Assembly (NCBI GenBank): GCA_023897205.1
Contig: JAHWDD010000007.1
Location: 2,480,001-2,544,000, forward strand
DNA length: 64,000 bases
Source of the DNA: Exophiala sp. HKRS030
Taxonomy: Eukaryota > Ascomycota > Eurotiomycetes > Chaetothyriales > Herpotrichiellaceae
Direction: 5' to 3'
The translations under genes were made by a program, and so were the position numbers. Positions 47,010 to 56,282 of the stretch are shown one piece after another (the stretch's first letter is position 1; the number at the start of each line of letters is the position of its first letter). Below the pieces are notes generated by a model that worked only from the letters and a program-made list of their open reading frames with translations, was not told where the DNA came from and did not search any database.

Positions 47010-49145
47010 TCACAACCAGTCCATGTTTGGCCACGATGTTTCAATGGCTTCGAACGGCACATTAATCAAGAATTCAGAAAAGTCGACCCTCGTTGATGGG
47101 ACCTCATGAATAACAGTGATTGTTTGTGATTGCTCCCCACGACCATCTTCCGCGATTGTCCTCTCGTTCATTGTAGCTCTGGTCAGGCCCGAATCGCTAG
47201 TACCCTGTGGTTGAAGCTGAGTCATGGAGGATGTTGCTCTTATCGAGTTTGTAGCGTTCATCTCATCCATTGGTGCCACGTCCCTGTCTGCTTGAAAGTC
47301 TCTAGAAGGGTGCCTGGCTCTCGCGTAAGTTTTCATCTCAAATAAGCGGTTGGAAAAATCTCCGTTCTTCACACGCTCGATAAAACTTAGTGTAGAGTGC
47401 ATCGAGCTGTACATTTCCTCTAGAGGTGCAAACGCGTTCAATGTCTGAGCAAGATATAGGTGTCCGGTACTGCGCGTCTCAGTGTCGGACAAAAGCCCGT
47501 CTTTGAGGTGTTGAGTTGCCGACATCGTGAAAGCCGCAACAGCAATTGAAGGTAGAAATCGGACGAGATAGCCCTCTTGTAGATGTCTTCCAATCTCCGA
47601 GATCCTTCGAGCTGCGGATCTGAGCGCTTGTTGCGAGTACTCTTGTAGTGCACCTGAAGCTGACTCCTTCATGCGCATCTCAAGCAGTTGTGGTCGGTGT
47701 ACCATGCCGATTGCGATATAGTATAACATTTCCAAAGTCGAGGAATGCGCTGCTAGAACCCTTCCATTCCGACGATGGTCCTTGTCGAAGCAAGATCCTG
47801 TGATGGTTGTTGTCTCTAGACGCCACTTGTGAAGCTCTTGATCTCGTACAACTGCTTCGTTCACTGTGTCCAATAACTTCTTTGGGCTGAGAATCGTCAA
47901 CCTCTCTGTTGCGGTGGCTTGTTGGAGATCACTCGGCTCGTATTGCGATTCCAGGATGCGTCCAATGATGAGGCACAATTTGAACTTCTGAATGCACAGT
48001 TGGACCATGCGAGCAGCGTCGACCTTGCACTCAGGCATGTAGTATAAGCTGAGGGCATCGGCAAAACTCGCTTCTTCAAAGTCAGGTGGTTGCGGAGTAC
48101 AAATCCCCAGTCTAGGTATCTCCGATGGTTTCGTCAATCTCCTTTCGGTCAGAGAGAGCAATTTCTCTCGCATGATGCAGCAGTACCAGAGTCTTCGTCT
48201 GAGTAGGTTTCGAGGCTCGATTGGCAAGAGCCTCTCCTCTCGGTCGAGCCCGATGTCTATGGCCAGAGATATGGCAATCCTCAACCAGTGGACAGGACCC
48301 TTCGTGTCTGTCCGGTCGCATTGCCAGTAAGTCATCATTAGCAGCACCTGAATCACCGTGAGTGGCTCACGCTCCACATCCATCTCGTAGAGAAGCCTCA
48401 CACGACAGAACAAGGCATCTCGTGCATCTAGTCTGCTATCAAAGCCCATGGACTGGAGGTGTGTTACATCAACGAACGCTGCACCAGAAAGGAAAACCGC
48501 TTGTAAAAGCACCAAGCTTATGGTGCAGTCTCTTCTGCCGTGAACACCATTGAGCAGCTGGCTCAAGTCAAGAAGGGGCAGCATTGGATAAACATAGCAG
48601 ACAAAGACTCTCAGGAACTCCTCCATGGCCGACTGGCTGGGAAGCGTGAGAGCCCCTCGCCGGCGTAGGAGCCGAAGCGTATCCTGGTCGATGTCTTGCG
48701 GGAGGCTCTTTACAAAGCTCGGTAGATGAACGGACGCGTTCATCCCAATTCGATCGTTGTCTGCCGAGGACTGTGCGTGGGTCGGATTGATCGTGTCGAC
48801 GCCCAGCCTGGATTGCCACGGATGCAAGTCACGAACGGCTGCTGGGCTTTCGAAGGGATCAGACACTTGGACTTCGTCGGCCACGTGGCTGTCGACAGGA
48901 AAGCTATTTGTGTTTGCCATAGGCAAACTGTGCCTGCTTGGGCGATTGGACAGTCGGCTCTTTCGCTCAGCGATTACGATGCATTCCGAGGAAGTTCTCG
49001 CACAATTTGAGCATGGCGTACCGGTCGTTGCAATATCACATCGGACTTTCCGTCCATGGCATCTTGTACATGCTCGAGGTGCTCTCCTTTTCTGCCTCAT
49101 CCCTTGTGGCGCTTGTACGGGAGGTAAAATGTGCCCGATTTGCAT
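47010..49145 (-). CDS. Zn(2)Cys(6) transcription factor, CTF1/AmdR-like
   Basis: Intronless, 711 residues. Zinc cluster at residues 26-55, C-X2-C-X6-C-X8-C-X2-C-X6-C, preceded by RQKRRAPRA. The middle holds the fungal regulatory domain with VFVCYVYPMLPLLDLSQLL, LVLLQAVFLSGAAF and the strongly conserved block VHWLRIAISLAIDIGLDR, then LLRRRLWYCCIMREK. This pattern is close to the cutinase regulator CTF1 and the amide/omega-amino-acid regulator AmdR. The C-terminal 100 residues are Ser/Thr-rich. It lies between two alpha/beta hydrolases and could regulate them. It is also within 4 kb of proline dehydrogenase, but its zinc cluster does not specifically suggest PrnA. Confidence 0.9.
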   Translation of the reverse strand: MQIGHILPPVQAPQGMRQKRRAPRACTRCHGRKVRCDIATTGTPCSNCARTSSECIVIAERKSRLSNRPSRHSLPMANTNSFPVDSHVADEVQVSDPFESPAAVRDLHPWQSRLGVDTINPTHAQSSADNDRIGMNASVHLPSFVKSLPQDIDQDTLRLLRRRGALTLPSQSAMEEFLRVFVCYVYPMLPLLDLSQLLNGVHGRRDCTISLVLLQAVFLSGAAFVDVTHLQSMGFDSRLDARDALFCRVRLLYEMDVEREPLTVIQVLLMMTYWQCDRTDTKGPVHWLRIAISLAIDIGLDREERLLPIEPRNLLRRRLWYCCIMREKLLSLTERRLTKPSEIPRLGICTPQPPDFEEASFADALSLYYMPECKVDAARMVQLCIQKFKLCLIIGRILESQYEPSDLQQATATERLTILSPKKLLDTVNEAVVRDQELHKWRLETTTITGSCFDKDHRRNGRVLAAHSSTLEMLYYIAIGMVHRPQLLEMRMKESASGALQEYSQQALRSAARRISEIGRHLQEGYLVRFLPSIAVAAFTMSATQHLKDGLLSDTETRSTGHLYLAQTLNAFAPLEEMYSSMHSTLSFIERVKNGDFSNRLFEMKTYARARHPSRDFQADRDVAPMDEMNATNSIRATSSMTQLQPQGTSDSGLTRATMNERTIAEDGRGEQSQTITVIHEVPSTRVDFSEFLINVPFEAIETSWPNMDWL

Positions 49146-49627
49146 TCTTCATATGAGGAAGAAAATGTTGCGTCCTTACCAGGATAGCTCGGTCTCGACA
49201 GATGTCGAGCTATGTGTCACAACTCCCGATGACAGGCTCTAGAGTAAAGAAGACTGACTTCTCTCTCTTGGCACGGTTGGCGAGGAGACTCTGATCTGTT
49301 CCGGCGTCATGTTGACAAGCCATGCCAAAACTTCCGCTGCGACAAGAGCTTGGCTTTCCTTTGCCGCACCGACTACAGTGAAGCATGTGGACGTCCTGTG
49401 TAGTTCGTGATTTATCTTGCATGGAATCAACGACTCAGCAAACAACATGATCAATATTTACTCTAAAGGTGACCGTCTGAATGAGGCAGCCCGATCTTTT
49501 ACTCAAGGCTGTGCACCATGCTGTGGTTCAAAGTTACTAATTTCAGGGAGCCATAGAGCTTGAAAAACAGTCATGCGAACTAAAAATCATTCCCAATGTC
49601 ATCTCGATATCCTTTTGTGAGATGTGC
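49146..49627. other. Intergenic, nothing clear
   Basis: 0.48 kb holding the regulator's promoter and the 3' end of the next minus-strand gene. Confidence 0.5.
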
Positions 49628-50721
49628 TCAAGCACAAAGATATTCTTTCAAGAACTTGGCCTGCCTACTTGCATTGCGTTCAAAATTGGGCCCGCTATAG
49701 GCGTCAAAATGCCCGCCAGGGATGATATGTATCTGCTTGGGTTCGCGTGCGCGCGAATAAGCCTCAAGGGCAATATCAGTGGGAGTCAGTACATCGTTCT
49801 CCGCTATTGTCATTAATAAGGGCGTCGGAGCAATCCTTGATATCATATGCGCCGGGTCGTTAGCCCTTAGAAGCTCGACACTTTAACGTTGTCTTTGATC
49901 AGCCATTGCCAAGAGCATGGGCGTGTGGTTTGCTTACCTTTTCAAGGTCACTTCGTTCTTCCAATTCGATTTCTTTTCCCATGTGGTGAAGAACTCGTAA
50001 CTATCTGGAGTTGGTAGAGACGAGGGTTTCAGAGGATCAGCGTCCACAGCAGGGATAATGGTCGGTTCTTTGCCCTGAGCACGACTCAAGCGATCTGACA
50101 TGGAACCATTTTGTTAGATGAAGGAGAATCATGAGGTTTTGGTGGCACAAACCTCCGGCGAATGCCGCGTTCATTCCGCCTACAAAGTCGGGTCTGATTA
50201 AGCGGTTGAAATTGTCCCAGCCATTCGTGAGTGGACTGAACGATTGGAAGATGTGAGCAAGTGTGGATTTACGGATTGGTCCAGCCAAGGCGATGAACAT
50301 ACACTTGACTTAGCACAGCCTTGACTCTGCGATCGACTGCACCAACGTAGAGAACATGTCCACCACTATAAGAACTTCCCCAGATTCCAATACGATTGGG
50401 ATCGACCTCAGGCAGAGACGATGCGTATGTAATGGCATCTGAATAGTCGCTTTGTTGTAGGTGAGGAATAATCTCATGGCGTGGCTGGCCCGGTTTCTGA
50501 TCGCTTTCACCAAATCCCCTGTTGTCATATACTAGACAAGCTATGGGCAAATTCGACGTGAAGTATTCGGCGAAAGTGTTGAGATCCATTTCTTTCAATG
50601 CTGTCCAGCCATGTGCCATCACTAGAACAGGCAGTTTGCCTTCAGACGATGCAGGCGTTACAAACCATCCACGAAGCGTGACATCGTCAGACGTCTTGAA
50701 CTCGATGTTCTTGAAAGGCAT
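49628..50721 (-). CDS. Alpha/beta hydrolase of the dienelactone-hydrolase / S15-like type
   Basis: Four exons: 50721-50303, 50235-50153, 50094-49938 and 49880-49628; all introns 58-68 nt with GT...AG ends, all joins in phase, giving 303 residues. Motifs: VLVMAHGWTALKEMD (oxyanion His-Gly), VYDNRGFGESD, nucleophile region GIWGSSYSGGH near residue 112, acid in MTIAENDVLTP, His in HIIPGGHFDAYSG. The cap region spans exons 2-3 (NGWDNFNRLIRPDFVGGMNA). Members are intracellular esterases or hydrolases in polyketide and aromatic metabolism; the substrate is unknown. No signal peptide. It sits between two zinc-cluster regulators on the same strand. Confidence 0.9.
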
Positions 50722-51406
50722 AGTGATGATAGAGGAATAGTTGACAGACTGAGTGACTAATTGTGATAGGAGCTGTATCTCAACATCAAAACTGCAAATG
50801 ATTGGAACACCGGAGCGAAGTCTTCTCAATGATTATCGTGTTGACGTCTGCGATTGCCTTAATATACTCGGTATAGGATGTAAGTCGTCTTTGCGCATCA
50901 TTGCATGGCCCAAACATCTTGTCAAACTTCCAAACTCGCGCCTCCCCACGCGCTCGGCGGAAGCGACCGCTTGTGCGGAGAAAACGTGGGCTAACGAGGC
51001 GGAACCGCCATGAGCAGCGCGATCCGATGGATTTGGTAGGCTTCCAACCGAGGTCACCTTGCCCGGCGACATACAAGCCGATATTCGAGTCAGTGGAGTG
51101 TTCCCACGTGTGGACAGCTTGACCTTGCAACATATTCTTTGTCACAGTGCTCTTGTAGCACTGAGCACGACCGATGATTGCTTGCATCAACCATTCATTT
51201 AATATGACAGATGAGGTTAGTCGAACAGTCTGAGGATTGGAACTAACTCTTCACACATCCTGAACTTCTACCTGTCCAGGGTTCATGTTCGCACTGCGTT
51301 CATGACCAAGTCAACCTTTGGGTGCTGGACGAGCAATTGTTCTGTGCTGGACCTGAGGGGTCAGGCATGATCGATAGTCGCTTGAATACTGATCTCTGTC
51401 CAATGG
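50722..51406. other. Intergenic, nothing clear
   Basis: 0.69 kb between two minus-strand genes; no supported coding sequence. Confidence 0.5.
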
Positions 51407-53872
51407 CTATGAGCAGGATGCCGTAGCATCATCAAACTGTGGCATGGAGTCCAGCTCGTTTGCCAAGAAACGAGCAATGCTGCTTGCAGTCTTATAGCGA
51501 CATGCCCCCAGCTCTTCAAGTACTTCGATGCATGCTTTGATGCCACGAAGACGTCCTCGGAAGTCCTGTCCATTCAGATACGAAGAATCCGGAACGTAAG
51601 ATCTGAGCAATGTCTTCGCCGTCATAGCGAGCGACCGAACCATGAGCTCAGACCACGGCTCACTCAGCATTGCAAGTTGACTGCGACCTTGATCTGGGAG
51701 CAAGAGGCCAAGGCGACTTGTTTCCAAGCAACACTGAGCGATTTTAGCAACTTTCATAGCACTCTTCCATGCTAGAATTGTTGGACCATCTGGCGAATTC
51801 CGCCCATAGTATCGTTGGCCTTGACCTGGCCGCATTTTGTCAACAGTCTGCACTTTGTCTGCCACCAACATCACACCATAATGCCAATGTGCCATCAGGA
51901 TGGTGTGCCATGACCGGAGATGATCTGGTATTGTGACATATTGATCCAGGCAAGCGTCCAGGAAGTCGCCGTAACTTTTTTGCCATTGTCTCTGGACAAG
52001 CAAAGCGTCTTGAATCGCATTCTCGATGAGATGATCTGCAGCTTTCTGGTCGATGAGTACTTGAAGTGTGCTTATATGCCGGAAAAGGAGGACCTTGAGC
52101 GGTATGGCTCTTCTTATTGTGGCTTCTAGATTAACGAGGTTATCAGATGGAAAGGGGTATGGAGCACTATTCATGTCCTTGGTAAGAACACTCTTCCACA
52201 GCGATGTACCGTACTTCCGACGATTTTTGGCGCACTGAATTTCAAATTTTCGGCTATCGTCAGCTGCGAGGTCTGACTGCATGAGACGGGACTCTGGATA
52301 AATTTGTTCTATAGCGCAATCATCATCCGAGATCACATGAGGCCGTCCGCTAATGGCAGATGCAGTCGTGTCATACATCACGGAGAGCCAGAAGATTGTA
52401 TTGAAGTCATCAAGGAAAGACTGCTGAGCGGTATACAAATGGTTTCCCAGTTCCACAGTAGTCCTGAATTGCGTATGGAGCCGACGTCGCCAGTCTAGGA
52501 TATCTCGCAAGGCCATTTCCATCTGCGTCATGCAAGCTGGGTCGGAGGTAATACTGGCGCAAACATCTTCAATCTGCCTGGCATCCGGATCCATGGAATG
52601 TAGACCACAAGTGGTTCCACTGCCTAGCTGGTCGTTGATAGGCTGGTCCTTTTCAAGAGGGCTATGAACAAACGAAAAGATGAGGCGGGCGAGAATAATG
52701 CGGAAAGACCCTGCTGGCCCTGCTACTTTCTGTAACGCTCTATGAGCCTCGTGCCAGAGCGTCCGGTGCATCACAGCTTGCAGTGTCTGAGAAAATGTGT
52801 CGTGAACCGAATCTTGCCGTGGACTTGATGTACTGTCCCATTGGCTTGCAAACGCTAGAATGACCTTGTTGAGAACCTGCGACTCCATGCCTCGGTGTGA
52901 ACTTGCGTAAGGCATCACTTTTTCAAGCCCCAGGTGATGAATGGAGCCGTCCATGCGATGTACACGGTCGTAGAAGGTCATATACCCCTCAGCCTTGGAA
53001 GTTGCGCGCTCGGAATTGTAAAATGCGTAAGGACACGTCAAGATCGTGGACCAGCTTGAGAAGACTCCTTCCAGATTTGCGCGGTAAATGCTGATGAAAA
53101 TGTCTGTGATGCTTCGATTGTTCGCACGAGTAGCGAAGCGCTCATTTCCCAGGTCCAACTCCAGCAGGGGATGAGAGCTTGATTGGAGGGAGAGCGTCTT
53201 CTTAGGGGATGGAAGAGCATGGTTGACGAAGCCATGCAGCGTAGGGTTGTGGTGGTGGCTATGGTCATGGTCGACCACGCCAGACTTCTGGGTCGACAGT
53301 TCAATTCCGTCTCCATAGAACTCTGGTGTAGATATGTCGACCTCAGGCTGGTCGATAAATGCATTCCAATCGATAGGTGTACATGTCCGAGGGCCGTCAC
53401 GCGCATCAGGTGTCGTTCGACTCCAATTCACATCTTGATATTGGCGCGAATATGGCTCCCCATATATAAATGTATGGCTTTCTGAGGAACTCTGACTACT
53501 GACAGCATCGACTGTTGGTATTGTTGACGAGATGTCACTCGAAGTAGAAGGAATAAAACTTGGATCTCCTGGCATTGGTGTCGTGGCTTTACGCTTCGTC
53601 CCTGAAATGGAAAGCCTTGTTGAATTCTGACCCTCCATGACGGCTCGTGATCCTTTTCGTTCGATGAGCCAAGTAAAGGTGCACGCACGACCGAGTCTGA
53701 CACAAGTAGTGCAAGCTCGGTTATTGTGTGGTGATCGTGCAGAATGCGGGTCGATCCCAAGGGCCACGGCATCACACTTCCTTCGCCGACTGCGACAATT
53801 GTCGCAGCTCCTGTATTGGCGGCGGGACGTAGGCGACGCCAAGACCGGTTGAGCGAGCGCTACATTTGCCAT
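51407..53872 (-). CDS. Zn(2)Cys(6) transcription factor with extended zinc-cluster loop
   Basis: Intronless, 821 residues. Zinc cysteines at 23, 26, 33, 54, 57 and 64: the gap between the third and fourth is 20 residues, longer than in most C6 proteins, while the other spacings are canonical. A Ser/Thr-rich stretch (about 80-230) is followed by the helical regulatory domain, including RSITDIFISIYRANLEGVFS, VNKVILAFASQWDS-like text and ILARLIFSFVHSPLEKDQP, then HLRSWHTILMAHWHYGVMLV. The last part resembles regulators near secondary-metabolism and catabolic genes. Neighbours are the S15-like hydrolase and an SDR, all on the minus strand. Confidence 0.9.
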   Translation of the reverse strand: MANVALAQPVLASPTSRRQYRSCDNCRSRRRKCDAVALGIDPHSARSPHNNRACTTCVRLGRACTFTWLIERKGSRAVMEGQNSTRLSISGTKRKATTPMPGDPSFIPSTSSDISSTIPTVDAVSSQSSSESHTFIYGEPYSRQYQDVNWSRTTPDARDGPRTCTPIDWNAFIDQPEVDISTPEFYGDGIELSTQKSGVVDHDHSHHHNPTLHGFVNHALPSPKKTLSLQSSSHPLLELDLGNERFATRANNRSITDIFISIYRANLEGVFSSWSTILTCPYAFYNSERATSKAEGYMTFYDRVHRMDGSIHHLGLEKVMPYASSHRGMESQVLNKVILAFASQWDSTSSPRQDSVHDTFSQTLQAVMHRTLWHEAHRALQKVAGPAGSFRIILARLIFSFVHSPLEKDQPINDQLGSGTTCGLHSMDPDARQIEDVCASITSDPACMTQMEMALRDILDWRRRLHTQFRTTVELGNHLYTAQQSFLDDFNTIFWLSVMYDTTASAISGRPHVISDDDCAIEQIYPESRLMQSDLAADDSRKFEIQCAKNRRKYGTSLWKSVLTKDMNSAPYPFPSDNLVNLEATIRRAIPLKVLLFRHISTLQVLIDQKAADHLIENAIQDALLVQRQWQKSYGDFLDACLDQYVTIPDHLRSWHTILMAHWHYGVMLVADKVQTVDKMRPGQGQRYYGRNSPDGPTILAWKSAMKVAKIAQCCLETSRLGLLLPDQGRSQLAMLSEPWSELMVRSLAMTAKTLLRSYVPDSSYLNGQDFRGRLRGIKACIEVLEELGACRYKTASSIARFLANELDSMPQFDDATASCS

Positions 53873-54384
53873 TTTGATGAGGTACAGGTATCGAATGAGA
53901 CTATTGATGGCATGGGATTGTGCTGTAGACTATAGGGAGTGACAGGACCGAGGAAGGGATTACGACGAAAAGTCAGCTTCGCCAGGTTCGGCAGAAGCCG
54001 CTCATGACCCACAAAACCCCGCTTCCTTTGAGTTCCTGTCCGGGGCACTCTGGGCACTCTGGGGTTCATCTCGACCCCTGACCCATATCATGGAACATTT
54101 CATCATTAGAAACAGGCGTTGACAGGAAGCAGAGACGCCTGCATGGGTGCTGTGATTTTGTGATGCCATTATGGGATTAAACTTGTCTGGCAGTGAGAGC
54201 ACACTACTTGATCATGCGTTGACAGCTACGATCTCCCGACCGACATGATGACAAGGACTACAGCCCAGCAAGAAGGCAACAAGGACGCAACATCTAAATC
54301 ATGCGAAGAACATGCCAAAATTCTAGTTGGACATTCCTGCGAACTCTAACCCTTCCATTGAACCTCCCTAGGTACATGGCCGAC
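53873..54384. other. Intergenic, nothing clear
   Basis: 0.51 kb between the regulator's start and the SDR's stop; no gene. Confidence 0.5.
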
Positions 54385-55199
54385 TCACACCGAGTAGCGA
54401 CATAGTGTCTCACCGCCATCGATGCGTATCAGGTCCCCATGGACATAGCTGGATTCATCGCTAGCAAGGTACAGCGCGAGGTTGGCGACGTCGCTGATCT
54501 CGCCCCAACGTTTCAGTGGCACCGACTCGCTGAACGTGCGCATGAAGTCCATATTGTCATACAGATCGCGAGTCAACGCGGTTTTGGCATAGGTCGGGCA
54601 AATGCCATTGACCCGGATGCCCTCAGGGCCGTATTCGATGGCCGCGCAGCGAGTGAGGTTGGCTTGCGCACCCTTGGAGATATTGTACACAGACTGGCTT
54701 GGATGTCCCTGCAGGCCGGCCGTGGAGACGAGATTGACGATAGTGCCTCGCTGACCGGTCTTGGGATTCTTCTCCTGGGTCCTGAACTGTCGCACGGCCG
54801 ATTGCACACCGAAGAACGTTCCCTTCACGTTCACATTGTACGTTGCGTCGAGGTCGGCCTCGGTGAACTGGTCCATTAGTTTACCACCGCGGTATATGCC
54901 GGCGTTGTTGAACATGATGTCCAGCCTTCCGAATTTCTCCACGGCCGTGGCCACAGCAAGATCGACATCCTGAGCCTTGGTCACATCACACTTGACAAAT
55001 GCTGCCCGCCCCCGTTTTTCTGGATGAGTTCCGCGGTCGAGTGGTCCAGATCGTCCTCAAAGCCCTTGGCCAAAGGCTTTTCCAAAACATCCGCCACAAC
55101 GACTGCCGCGCCCTCGGCGGCGAAGAGTAGGGCGGACGCCCGGCCAAATCCCGAACTGGCTCCGGTGATGACAACGACTTTGTCTTGTAAACGAGGCAT
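54385..55199 (-). CDS. Classical short-chain dehydrogenase/reductase, with an apparent one-base frameshift
   Basis: Start ATG 55199 (MPRLQDKVVVITG). N-terminal half: cofactor loop TGASSGFG and VVVADV. C-terminal half: LDIMFNNAGIYRGG, active-site Ser in VNLVSTAG, catalytic YNISK, IRVNGICPTYAKT, and SSYVHGDLIRIDGGET at the end. The halves are in different frames and meet at the C5 run 55009-55013 (or the adjacent C3). One added base gives 272 codons and normal spacing between the helix and the CDVTKAQDV segment. The tetrad is intact, so the protein is probably an active NAD(P)-dependent oxidoreductase once the base is restored. Substrate unknown; grouped with two hydrolases and two regulators. 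Confidence 0.9.
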
Positions 55200-56282
55200 G
55201 GCTTTTTTGATAGATTCTGGATGATAGGTTGGTCTCTTCTCAACAACCTGCAAGTCCGATGTGTCGACAGCGTTATATTTGCATGGCCCATTCTCCCTAC
55301 TGGATCCAATGACGCTTTAAGCGCGGTCGGCGGTACCTGGGTTACAAGGTATTGATGCTTCACCCCGCTTCCACCCTCGGTGGCGGCTCCGCCCCGGGAC
55401 CTCCTGGTGTGCGACCGAGGCGCTTCCGCTGGTGGGGAATTGGGAAGAATGAATACGCCATTGACTGCTATTGACGACAGATGGTAGAGACTGGACCGTC
55501 GGTTAACCTACCAACAAGGAGGAACTCGCTCCAAGCTGTTGACAAGAGGCCTTGATTCATGTCGCGATGCTATCTACTAGCTACATAGGTAGGCTTAAGG
55601 CTTGGCAACTTGCACACGTGACTTTAAACCTCCAATAACCCTCTACGGTGCTACTATCGACGAAGTAGGGCGTGCACCTCCAGATTGCTCCTGGACCCCG
55701 TTGTCAAAGATCATCTTCTGTCGAGAAGGATAGTGGCCAAGGTGCAACTTAGCCAACGCACCTAAGGTCATGACCATGTGGACAATGCACACTTACTTGA
55801 CCACAAGAGCCCCCTTTCTTGGTGAGTAGGCCGTCTGTGCAATCCTCTCGAAAATCGGTCTAAAAGGTTTCGTCAAGTTGAAGAAAAGATCATGATCCGA
55901 AGATGCAGATTTCTAACAGATATGTGTGTCATTTTTTGGCCCATCCCATGCTATCCTAGAAATGTCCGCCCTTCCTTGAACCTCCCACCTCCCTGAAACC
56001 CTTCTCTTCCCGTCGTGGTAATTGTAGTAGTAAGACAAGAAAGGATGCATGTTTGAAATAGAAAAGCCCAAATGTTAGTTGTGGCCTGCAGATGACGGGA
56101 GATAATAAATGACCGGATCCCTCATGTGAGGGATATGCTGGGACTGATGCAAATGCACAGACAGATAAGACAGACAAGATTGACCAAGATAATACCAAAA
56201 TTTTTTCACTGAACTCCGCCTTTTATCATCTTTCCCTGGAGTCAAGGCCGCAAAGATATTCGTACTTCTCTGTTCCTCCTTT
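55200..56282. other. Intergenic, nothing clear
   Basis: 1.08 kb between the SDR start and the mannosyltransferase stop. A short GC-rich patch lies near 55370-55420. No coding sequence supported. Confidence 0.5.
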
